This document shows, piece by piece, positions 20,901 to 31,604 of a stretch of DNA of 64,000 bases. The position numbers and the translations under genes are program-made. A model generated the notes under the pieces. It was not told the DNA's origin and made no database searches. It saw nothing but the letters and a program-made list of their open reading frames with translations. The DNA is from Calliopum simillimum. Its lineage: Eukaryota > Arthropoda > Insecta > Diptera > Lauxaniidae. Position 1 is the first letter of the stretch, and each line of letters opens with the position of its first letter. Location of the stretch: NCBI GenBank assembly GCA_951812925.1, contig OX638370.1, positions 92,828,897 through 92,892,896 on the forward strand, written 5' to 3'.

Positions 20901-23900
20901 CCAATGCCTCTAAATCGGTTATTTGTAAATAGCACAATACCATTTCATATTCAATTTGATCGCGATCAAAAGATTCATTTGGGAATAAACGATTCTGCTT
21001 GATAACATTAAGAGCGCGTTTCAACAGCAGATATTTGCGTACGCAAGGCTTATCCAGCCGCCCAGCAGTATAGAGAAAAAAGTTGACTAAAAGCTCTGGT
21101 GGCAATGAATGTTCTCGTATTTCGGCTTCATAATTCTGAAGCTGTAGTTCGTGCAAATTGTTGCAGCTTTCGCTGCTGGTGTCAATATCTGCTATCCATT
21201 TGGTATAAACCATATCGCTAATGGGCATGTGCAAAACTGTTGCAAGACGTATGGCTAAATCATATTCTTTAGTTTTTAATAGCGATGAAATAAGTTTTTC
21301 ATATTCTTTATTATCTTTCTGCAGTAAATTCTCAAAATTAAGCGCAAATCTATTCGAATTAGAAGACTGCAATATTCCGAATACCTCATTGAGCAAACAA
21401 AAATCGAGGAGACAGCTAATATCGCTGATACCTGACTGGCAAATACATTGAAGGAGCTTACTCTTTTCAAATGTTGAATCAAAACTTTCCATGAGATGTA
21501 TCAAAAGCAACTTTATGCTACGTAGCATAATTTGCTCACGTTTAAGCATAGTACAAAGTGGGAGCACGATTTCATCATTGCTCCAAGCTAAAAAGTATAG
21601 GCGAAGACAATTTATAACTTCTTCGTTAAAATTCATTTCTGATGTTTCTTGAAGAAAACGTGTTAAATGCATTAACGGGTTGTTCTAAACGAAGACATTA
21701 GTGAATAAAATAAAAGAATGAATGTTTTTGTACACTTTGTGGCTTACCTCATAAAATATGTTAATACTTCTGTTTAAAGTTCCGATGCAACCGTTACGTA
21801 CACAGTTCTCGATAACAATTAATGCAATTTCGTTGACATCTTTTGCAGCTGCACGCAAGATTTCATCCCATTGATCGGTGGCAACTGCCAACCATACCAC
21901 CCAGTTCCAGTCAACATTGAGAGACGCCACTGTAGCAGAGAGCACCGATAGTATGGGCATACGATATAGTATGCTATTTTTCATGAGATTCAAGGATGTT
22001 GAATAAACGCTGTTATCTTGCATGAGTTCCAAAAATCTATTGGCGCCCGAAATGCGTTCTTCTGGAATTGTGTTTGTGCTCATCAGTATAATAGCAAACA
22101 AATCCAAATCGCCAGCTGAATCAAGTAAGAAACGAACATGATTATTGTTCGAGCTCTTAAAATGTGCATTGGCTTCGTTGCATGAACTTATCGAGGAGGT
22201 CATTGTTTCAGCAGATGTTGTTGGCTTTTAGAGAAAAAAAAAAAACAAAAAAAGAATAATTAACTTGATTTAAGCCGGCTAAATGATTTCGAGTGTATGG
22301 GCCTAATCATGAATAAACCTGCGCAAAGATGGCAAAATATGTTATGGAAAATAAAAATTCACTAGAATAGTAAGGTTATCGGCACTAATTTGGGAGGGAG
22401 TACTTTGACATTTGATGTAAGAATTCTTCTCAAATTTTTTAATAGGGAATTCGAAGCGCGAATAAATAATGTATCAAAATTTGATAGCTTATTATAATAC
22501 CTTCATAATACGACACCAATATTTTTTAAAGCACTTGGGGGATTTCCAATTCATACCGGTTTTTCAAAAAGTTATATTCCCGAAGCTAGAACAATTAAGT
22601 AAAATTGACTCAAATTGTTGGTGTAAATGCGATACATCTATCCAGGAGGACTCGTCCAAGATTAGTGTTGAAGATAATACAACGAAATCTCAGTTTGGTG
22701 TATGTACTTCATGAGAAACAAGAAACACGCCACTTTTTTTTTTTTTTTTGATTACGTTTCTCTGCCAGCTTCTCATAAAGTTTGAAGGTTTGCAGATTCA
22801 CTTGGCCGAACTGTAAGAGATAAGTATGTATGTAGGTAGCGTTTGGTTCAAAAACCCAAGACATGAACTTTTGACTGAAAGTCATTATCATAAAGTATAT
22901 TTATTCTTGATCAGTGTCACTTCCGTCTGTCTGGCTGGCTGGCAGGTAGGCTGGCAGGCCAGATAATTCAATGAAATTTAGTAAACTGCTTCTGTCGTCA
23001 AAGCTAGCTCATCTTATTGAAAATGGGCAAAATCGCTCAACGCACTCGCCTACCGCCCATACAAAAAATATATTCAAAACGCAATATCATACAAGCAAAA
23101 GTTTCAAAATGCTATACTGAACGCGTTTTTTGAGATAATTGATCCAAATTTCACTCAAACGCAAAGAACAGTAAGTGCAAGCTTTGGAATCAGAAGATCT
23201 GAGCAAAAACTAGTTGAATACGGTCAATAAGGTGTGGCAAGCTAAATTTTCAAAATACTATAGTGTAGTGTATTTAATTTTTGGCCAGGCCAATGATAAC
23301 ACCCTTACTAGTTATGGTTTAGCTCTGGTTTTCGAGATGTTAAAGCTTCAAAATTAGTTAAATGTATATCTGACGCAACCCTAAGAACGTTCCATATGTA
23401 AAATAAGTCGCTTTTTCAAAAGTTTTATGTGCAGGAATAAATACAACCAGATGAAAGAAAAGTTAAAGTAATTATGTTTTTTGGCCTTAACATATACGTA
23501 ATAAACGAAATGAATATGAATCAAAATTTCGCATTATATATTAATGATATACATTTATGATACCCTAAGGAAAGAAGTATCAGAATAAATTTGTAATAAC
23601 AAATGATAACGGATATTAATCATGAAGTTGTTTTGGTTTTTGCATGCTATTAATGTTTTTATTAAATTCATTCATTCGCTTTTTAAATGAGTCACACATA
23701 TATGGTTTTTCTTCAATTTTACTTACTTGTATCACATGCTCCATTTTTTTTGCATGCTGCTGCTGTTGTTTCTGCTGCCTAGAAAAACTCGAATGCCGCT
23801 TTACTGTTCTTTCGTTTGCTCCACTAGCAGCTATTATAGGTTCATGTGAAAGTGCACGCAATAGATGTTCACCTACTGTACGCGTTTTAAAATGTTTCAC

Positions 23901-25865
23901 CAAACACTGCAATTGACTAAGTGGCACATTGAAATACTGAAGCAATAGAAGTAATTTCCACCATTCGTTTTCATTGGCATAATGCTGCATTATTAGTACT
24001 GGCCATTTTTTAAACTGATTGCAAGCTACTATGCGCATCAATGCCTGATAATCTGCTAAAGGAAAATGTTTTGGATTTTCTTTCACTTGTGCCATTAATG
24101 CAATTTCAACTTTTTCAATAAGATCATTATAATTTGTCAAATAATCAGTTACGTCTACTAGACGATGCAGTTTGAGGAAATTTCGCATATTTTGTGTGTC
24201 AAATCCAAGCATTTCATTAAATGCAACGCAATGTGTGAGCAAATCAGTGTTGGCAGCATGTTGGAGCGCAAACTCTGTTACTGTTTCGGTAGCGCTGAAA
24301 AGTTGCGTTTTTGTAATTTGCGCATAATGTTGCAGTAGATCCGTCAGTAAATAGTAAACGGCATAACAACTGCGTTGTTGTTTAAGATAATGCAAAAAGT
24401 TTAATTGATATTTGCGTGAATACTTCTGACAGAGACGTTCATTTGAGAATGAAGCAACTTCATTGCTATCTTTGCATGCAATGAGTTTAAAGTCAAGATT
24501 TTTGAATTTACGTAGAAAGTCATATGGTGTTGGTACATTATCTATTGCTGGTGTCTTATCTAGTGATTTCAAGTATGGAATGCATTTGAGGGCACTTGAG
24601 AGTAAAAAACAATTTAAAGATGAAACAGTTGGTTCATTGCAAAGAAATTCATAGAAGGAAGCCAGTGGTTGTTCGACTTCAAAATCGATGCCTTCACTTT
24701 CAAGGTATACCTTAGTAACAAGTGCAATCTGAAAAAGGAAAATCAAAAAGAGGCAAATATATAAATAATGTAAAAAACTTTTAAGAATTAGGGTTTTTTT
24801 TTATGGAATTACCTTTTCAAAACCTGAACGCTCACTTAAATCATTGCTTTTCAGAGCCACTACAAACTCAAGCAGATTACGCTGCTCTGGACATGACTCT
24901 GCTAACTCTTCCAGCTCACGTGTTGTAACAAAATCCCTAAGCAGCAATGTAAAGTAGCGTTGCTTTAAAATGTAATCACCCAATGGCAGCTTATTTAAAA
25001 TTTCTTGATTTTTCTCGAAACTTTCCGTTGTACAGATCCGCTTGAGCACCGTTTTAACTTGCATTCGTTCATCAGCAAAAAAGTAACCTTCTTTAGCGAA
25101 ACAATTCCGTAAACTTTCATCAGATTGGTGCAATGTTTTCAAAGCAAACTCGTACATCTCTGGTTCCAACGACCACTGGCAGTATTTTAACTCCAGGTCA
25201 CTTGCCATTGCATTTATTGCTACTGAACCGAGTTTACTTAGCGTGCACCAACGAACGAGTTGCTGCAGATTTTGTTTTTCAACTAGAAAATTCCAAATGA
25301 TAAATTTATTAAGTCGATTAAGAATCGCTGGATTATACTTTTCAAAGTATAATTCCACCATAAGACGATTTTGAAATTTCGTATCATGGCTAAGCAGCGT
25401 CACCAGATTGACACGTCGTAAATCAGCTTTGAAACGCTCCTGCAATGCATCGCTACAATTTTTGAACTCTTGCAGTAATTCCCAATAGAATTGCAACTCT
25501 TGCATGTCATGCGCAAAACTATGCGGCTCCTTGCGTTTCAAATGATCCAGCACCATTTCTCGTAGTTCCTCATCAGTGCTTTCGCAAGCAAACTGATAAT
25601 AGAAACATTTGATATTCTGTTGAACATTCCGAAGTACATTTTCAGCCTTAAATACCATACGCTCCGTAAGCAAGCGATTCACATACATTTGCACCACATC
25701 GTTAAAGAAAAGTTTGTACTCCGATGTGGAAATTTTCCTTTTCTTTGCCCAGTATTCTATACAAAGATCGATATGTTCCCCTTTGGTGGCAACTTCTTTT
25801 ATTAATGCTACTTCGCTGATGCCAGACCAAGATTTGAAGATTTTATCTCGTGCTTTAGAGTTCAT
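17969..25865 (-). CDS. Spg11: Spatacsin (SPG11) homologue, 8 exons
   Basis: Exons (minus): 25865-24813, 24728-23727, 22224-21748, 21684-20505, 20447-20125, 19652-18490, 18420-18259, 18188-17969. All introns are GT-AG and phases join exactly, giving 1859 aa. The C-terminal spatacsin domain spans about residues 1480-1760 (IKAHQCFVHECSMEGI, SGIARYREMFYCFDAL), then YDINWAEVLLSQ and a last exon with LAHLIDFVKSITLKYKLA. Upstream, residues ~1280-1400 also match (ITIGTRIVMAYRAS, TATEVAELLSFE). The rest is alpha-helical with no catalytic motif. In animals spatacsin works with spatizin (SPG15) and the AP-5 adaptor in lysosome reformation; human loss causes hereditary spastic paraplegia 11. This model is shorter than human spatacsin (~2443 aa); N-terminal propeller-like sequence is not evident. 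ATG 25865 is the first in-frame Met after a TAA 15 codons upstream; a further 5' exon cannot be excluded. Confidence 0.88.
19655..20124 (-). other. Spatacsin intron 5
   Basis: 470-bp GT-AG intron (donor GAG|GTAAAG, acceptor TTCTAG). Filled with AT-rich sequence containing many AAAGTTT/AAACTTT blocks; no element ends recognised. Confidence 0.7.
22225..23726 (-). other. Spatacsin intron 3 with repeat relics
   Basis: 1502-bp intron with a consensus donor (CAA|GTAAGT) and acceptor after CTCTAAAAG. It contains a relic of the 52-kb foldback family (22500-22610, GACACCAATATTTTTTAAAG) and, at about 22900-23330, a relic of the repeat at 38.1-39.0 kb (GTCTGTCTGGCTGGCTGGCA, CAAAAGTTTCAAAATGCTAT, GGCCAGGCC). 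No additional exon was detected. Confidence 0.7.
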
Positions 25866-26879
25866 TTTAGGCTGTTCGACCAAAACTGATAAGCGATTGA
25901 TTATATTTCTTTAAATGCAATACTCTGTTGTTGTTGTTTTTGTTTTCAAATTACACATCGCGCTTTATATGTGCGTGCAGCTTCTAGTGCAGAGTCCAAC
26001 TGCTGTAGGCGTAATCTTGCATTACCCAATACACTTGAATGTCACCAAATGCAATTTTGCGATTTTGTCCCCGTTGCTCGATTTTGCTGACCGTTCCAAG
26101 CGTTGCGCTCTTTAAATTTCCCTTTGGACAGCATCAAAATTATTGCTGCTGATTATAATAAGATTACTCTCCTATTGTTTACGTTTCTTTTAATTTGTAA
26201 AAGTTTTAATCACTCGATTTTATTTTTCTATATTTTTGTGAAATTCGCTTTAATGACTTGGGTTTTGTTATGATTCTGTCAACTGTTCAACTGTCAAAAT
26301 CAACTGGCCACAGTGCAGTGTTGCCGTTGCTTTTTTGAGAAAGTAATAAATAAAATAAATCTATTTCTGAGTAGATTTATTTTAAATCTGCGTATAAATA
26401 TCAGCAGGGCTGCAGATTTTGGCTATATTCACCCAAATGGCACCTCTTAACTCTGACAATTGGCATTAAATGTCAAAAATAAAACTTTTTCGGTCGGTGG
26501 AAATGGGATGGATTAAACGACGAGATTGATAGATCTCATCACAGCTAAATCTAGAGTAGAAACGTAGTATAAACGGTTTGGCCCAATTTTAATAGAATAA
26601 CAATCAAGGTTAGTGGCAGTTTAAACTAGGGAATGGAACAACAAGAGTCGTAGAATAATATAGTAAATTTTTTGCTGCTTTAAGTTCCAAATTTTTTCGG
26701 TTTATATTATTGTTTTCCTACAAAAAATGTGCAAATGAAAGAAATCAGACACAAATTGCATATCCACTAAAAGGAAATAGAATAAGTTTCCATAATTTAA
26801 TATTAAAACTAGTGCTTAAAAACAAAACTGGTCATAATTTTCAAAAATTTGTCATATCTCGGACTTAAGACTTTTGTAC
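25866..26879. promoter_or_regulatory. 5' flank of spatacsin gene
   Basis: Unique-looking 1-kb interval upstream of the minus-strand gene, presumably holding its promoter by position. A (TTG)n/CAA-rich stretch lies at 25926-25945. No TATA box or initiator could be assigned and no divergent gene was recognised. Confidence 0.3.
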
Positions 26880-28370
26880 ACCAATTTTAAAGCCAGTACC
26901 TTTCATACAACTACAACTACCTCAGTGACTCGCAGTAGTAGTCGATTACAAACACAACCGCCTACAATGAATGAAATAGTGAAAGATACCCAAAGCATGA
27001 AAAATAACAAGGCTGCCGGTATAGATCAAATAAGAGCTGAACTGCTAAAAGCATGTCCCATTACATCAGCTAAGATTCTTCATCCTCTGATTTCCAGAAT
27101 CTGGAGCGAAGAGCGTTTGCCAGAAGATTGGCTACATGGATTGCTAGTCAAATTGCCGAAAATTATAGAGGAATAACTTTGCTCTCAGTACCATCAAAAG
27201 TATTGACGAAAGTGCTTCTGAACAGGGTAAACGAAAAACTTGATTCGGCCATTCGAAAGCAGCAAGCAGGATTCCGGCGAAACCGATCATGCGTGGATTA
27301 AATCAACACACTCAGAATAATTGTCGAGCAATCATGCGAGTGGCGTGCTGCACTTCAACTTGCCTTCGTAGGCTATAGCACTGCCTTCGACAATGTCTCC
27401 CGAGAAAACATCTGGGTTTCATTGCAACGAAGAGGTATTGCCGCAAAGGCCATAAACTTAGTACGTGCACAATATGAAGGCTTTAAATGCAGTGTGTTAC
27501 AAAACGGGTTGTTGTCAACGTCATTTACCACTAATTCAGGCGTACGGCAGGGGTGTCTACTATCACCATCACTCTTCCTTATCGTTCTTGATGATATCCT
27601 AGATAAAGCTCTTAATAAGGCCAAAAGGGGTATCCAATGGAACTTTACCGAACATCTGGAAGATCTCGACTACGCTGACGACATCTGCCTCTTATCGTCC
27701 AAACATTCAGATATGCAAAGCAAAATTGAAGAACTTGTCTTGGAATCACAAAAGGCCGGCCTAAAAATCAACGTATCCAAGACTAAAAGCATGAAGTTAA
27801 ACGCAAATAAGGATGACATCACGTTAAGAGCTGGCAGTGATGACATCGAAAACGTCGATAGCTTCACGTATTTAGGTAGCATTATCTCCATGGATGGTGG
27901 AGCAAAAGAGGATATCAACTCAAGAATAGCAAAAGCAAAAGGCGCGTTTGCTCAACTGAACAAAATATGGTCTTTTTCCGTTATATCCACCAAAACGAAA
28001 GTGCGCATATTTGATTCAAATGTGAAATCGGTTTTGTTATATGGGTGGCTTGTTATCGAACAATTAATAAGAAGCTGCAAGTATTCGTCAATAATTGCTT
28101 AAGGCGTATTCTAAAGATTTGGTGGCCTCGCACTATATCAAATGCCGAGCTACATCAAAACTGCAATCAGATGGCTATAGCAAACGAGGTCAAGCTGCGC
28201 AAATGGGGATGGATTGGTCACACTCTCCGGAAACCACACAGCGAAGTTTGTCGCCAGGCTCTTGAGTGGAATCCACAAGGCAGTAGAGCACGTGGTAGAC
28301 CCAAAACCAACTGTAAAAGGTCGCTGGAAAAGGAAATCCAAGAATCGGGAAAGTCGTGGACATGGGAGCT
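26880..28370 (+). pseudogene. RTE-like non-LTR retrotransposon, degenerate
   Basis: Reverse transcriptase with NNKAAGIDQIRAELLKA (about 27010), NYRGITLLSVPSKVL (about 27170), QQAGFRRNRSCVD (about 27270), SGVRQGCLLSPSLFLIVLDD (about 27540) and catalytic DYADDICLL (about 27670), then FTYLGSIIS and the C-terminal KWGWIGHTLRK and EWNPQGSRARGRPK. The motif set fits the RTE-type clade with this C-terminal block; clade call from memory. Damage: a small deletion before NYRG (about 27155), TAA replacing a codon after SCVD (27298-27300) and a frameshift with deletion near 28045. No endonuclease domain is present, so it is 5'-truncated; the 3' end stops abruptly at the following repeat. Confidence 0.85.
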
Positions 28371-28862
28371 TAAATTAAAAAAATATCATAAACAAAGTCG
28401 ATTTATTTTTCCTCACGGAATTTGCTTGAACTTTTTCACAATTTTAGGACATGTTATGTGGGCGTAAAGAGCGATTTCGACTTTTTAACCCATTCTGCCG
28501 CCACGATCCACATACGATTTTTCTGAATTTTATTCCAGAATATTTGTTAGACATCCCGTTATCTTATCTTATTTGTCGCTATCGTGTGCTCGATCGCATA
28601 TCGCCAAAAAATTGAATTCTTTTACCCGAAATTTTGAGTTTTATTCTTTTTTACTCGGCAGGGGGCGCTTAAATTAAAATAATACAAACAAATTCAATTT
28701 ATTTTTCATCAAGAAATTTGCTTGAATTGTTTAAGAGTTTCAGGACTGTAATAAGGCCGTAATAAGTGATTTAGATATTTTAACCCATTCTGTCGCCAAG
28801 ACCCATATACAATTTTTTTGAATCTTACTCCAGAATATTTGGAAAGGTGCCCCGTTATATAC
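28368..28862. repeat. Two direct repeats of ~195 bp, ~300-bp period
   Basis: 28368-28560 and 28669-28862 share GCTTAAATTAAAA, AATTTGCTTGAA, TTTTAACCCATTCTG and CCAGAATATTTG in order. Identity is roughly three quarters by eye. The first copy abuts the RTE 3' truncation. Nature unknown. Confidence 0.6.
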
Positions 28863-29605
28863 CTACAAAATTTTTAGATAAAACGACTTCCTCACACCAT
28901 CTCCGGTCGAAATTTTTTTGTTCATCTATTGGAAATTTCATTTTATACGTCTACGAATATACTCCACCACATTTGGTTATTGAACATGAAAAAAATGTTT
29001 CTTAAATCTGGGTCATATAAGAGGAGATTATTTTCGAATGGTATAACATCCCTGTAGTAAAAATATGAGACAGTCTACAAAAAATACTAGTTCACGGTTA
29101 GTACTTGCCCGAAACTAGTGAAAAAAGGATGCAGTGGGAGCTAGTTTGATATCAGTTTTTAGTTTGTAGGGGCAAATAAATTTGAATCGTGACGAAAACA
29201 AATTACAATTTTCGTTTTTTGCTTTTGAAATATTTTGTGTTTTGTGTCACTTGAATTGTGTGTCAAAATAAATTGTGGAAAAAAAAAATTAAATTAATGA
29301 ATTCATTTTTGATAATTCTGTTATGAATGTAATTTAACTTAATTTAATTTGTTTTAAGAAAATATAAATCCAAATAAAAAAAAAAAGCATTACTATAGGA
29401 CCACTTCATACCACAACTAGCCCCGGACTGGTGTAAACGTAATGCATAAGGGGCCAATTGAAATTTAGTAAGACATCAACTCACAAAAAAGAACACTTGC
29501 TTGTATGCAAAAGGGATTGAAGTCGGACTAGTACTGGTTGGTATAGGATTAGTTAATGGACTACTCTTAACCTAGTCCGTTTGCCTACTAAAATCGGAAA
29601 CATAT
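28863..29605. other. AT-rich spacer, nothing recognised
   Basis: No ORF over 60 codons with coding character and no paired repeats seen. Confidence 0.5.
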
Positions 29606-29610
29606 ACTAT

Positions 29611-30889
29611 AGTACAATCATTTGGGAGAGTAAAATGATGTTACCTCGAAAGTTTCGCGGGATTTTTGCAAATGAGTTACTTTATAGATTTCGATGTGCT
29701 CTTTCAGAATTTCAACTTTGCTACCTCGAATTGTGTTCGCTCGCGCCGCCATATTCGAAAAATGGCGTCCAAAATCAGTTTTTTACACATATCTCTTTAA
29801 TGGTTACATTCAGAGAAAATTATATTGGAGCAATATTGTAGCTTATGAAATTTTCTATTGTTTTTCTATTTGTTTTCTATTTCAATTGTCTACGTACGAC
29901 TTATAACTCAGGAGATATCCAAATTCAAAATTTGAAAAAAATTTGTAAATTGTGCATGCCGCTTATGAATAGGTACAGTGATGTGTTGAGCTTAAAATTA
30001 TGATAACTCATGAACGGTGAGTCACACGTTTAAAGTACAAATATTTTTTTATAGAAAATTGCTTGCACTACAATCTACATATTATTTTTTTTTTTTTTCA
30101 GATGAACTATAATTTGGGAGATATTTTTTAAAAAAACAAAAATTTTGAAAAAAACCGTTTTTCCAAAATAGCTCCAAAACGGTTCGACCTAGAAAAAAAA
30201 TTATTCATGCATTTTTTAGAACGTTCAATTTCCTATAAGGATCTCTTCGAAGTGTTTTTTCGTCAGACTTACCCTTCATGAGATATCGCGACTTGAAAAT
30301 CATTCAGAACTGAACATAGTACTGCGCATAGTACAATGTTCAATTTTGAATGATTTTCAAGACGCGATATCTCATGAACGGTAAGTCGGACAAAAAAACA
30401 GTTTGGAGAGACCCTTATAGGGAATTGAACGTTCTACAAAATATCTCCCGAGTTGTAAGTCGAACGAAAACAATTGAGAAGTAATTTTTATAGAAAATTT
30501 TATACGTTAAAATATTGCTCCACAATATTTTTCTCTCAGTGTATCGTTAAAGAGATATTTATAAAAAACTGATTTTGGGCGCCACATTTCCAATATGGCG
30601 GCGCGAGCGAGCACGATTCGAAGCAGCAAAGTTGAAATTCTGAAAGAGCACATCGAAATCTATAAAAGGTGAGTTTTTTTCGGCATTCTATCTGGACTTT
30701 CTTTAGCACTTTACGATAAATGTATGGGAAAGCAACAACAAATAGCGCTATTTGTTGTTGCTTTCCCATACATTTATCGTAAAGTGCTAAAGAAAGTCCA
30801 GATAGAATGCCGAAAAAAACTCACCTAAAATAACTCATTTGCAAAACTCGCCCAAAACTTTCCAGGTAAAACTACATAATGATTGTACT
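29611..30889. mobile_element. 1.28-kb foldback element, TSD ACTAT
   Basis: Outer ends AGTACAATCATT / AATGATTGTACT, flanked by ACTAT at 29606-29610 and 30890-30894. Arms (about 29611-30000 and 30530-30889) match imperfectly, including TTTTGCAAATGAGTTA, GATTTCGATGTGCTCTTTCA and GCGCCGCCATAT. A further inner inverted pair lies near 30280-30400. The right arm is interrupted by a perfect 160-bp palindrome (30667-30826). No ORF. Confidence 0.75.
30667..30826. repeat. Perfect 160-bp palindrome, no loop
   Basis: 80-bp arms (AGGTGAGTTTTTTTCGGCAT onward) meet at TAGC|GCTA with no spacer and no mismatch. The element's left arm lacks it (AACTCATTTGC next to CTATAAAG), so it was inserted into the right arm between ATAAA and AAAATAACTC. 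It could be a tiny palindromic transposon or a fold-back sequencing/assembly artefact. Confidence 0.85.
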
Positions 30890-30894
30890 ACTAT

Positions 30895-31604
30895 TCTAAA
30901 ATGCAAGTACTATAATTCTCCAAAGTTGCCAACACTGAAACAGTGAGCAAAACAAAACAAAAAGTGCATTTATAGTGCAATTGTTTTGTGAAAGAAATTT
31001 ATTTTATGTTCGAGTGTGCAAATGTGCTAACTTTTTCTAATTTTCTTGCCAAAATACTTCTCGCGGTCTCGTTAAAATAAAATGTGTTCATATTATGTGT
31101 TTCTGAAGACAAGGCTTAGTTTCGACGCCGCTGAGCCCCTTAAGTCTATGGTTTTGAGTTCGCGGCTCATGCTTGCCATAAGCGCTTCGATCCACAGGAT
31201 TTTATTAATGATCCTTCTCCTGGCAACAAAAAGTGGTGACTGATGAATAGAGCTTTGCTAAAACAACCTTTGAATCGTTATTCAAAACCACTTAAAACTC
31301 AACAATTTCAATTTCCAAGTAAGTTTTGCTTTGTTTGCATTTTTTCTGATTGTGACTCTTTATGTAAGCGGGGCCTTGTGCCATTAAATAATTAGTACCC
31401 GAAATAGATATTTATGACCTGTCTCCTCCCGTCTGTTAAAAAAAAAGTTAAAAACTGCAGCTTCAAAAATTTTGGTACCGGTTTTACTTGAGAACAATAA
31501 TTATTAATTATTTGAACACCTGTCTATTTTTTGGGCAAATAGGGCTCTAGAAATTAACAACAACAATGTTCTTTCGGAGACATAGCCATCGGAAGGTCCG
31601 GATA
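30895..31604. other. Spacer, nothing recognised
   Basis: Mixed-composition sequence with no convincing ORF or terminal repeats. Confidence 0.5.

Noticed and set aside
23616..23726. Extension of spatacsin exon 2 to the stop at 23616
   Set aside because: A perfect donor (CAA|GTAAGT) at 23726 joins in phase to the next exon; the extension is low complexity.
25620..26115. Plus-strand frames overlapping the spatacsin 5' end
   Set aside because: Shadows of the coding exon and CAA-rich flank with no domain.
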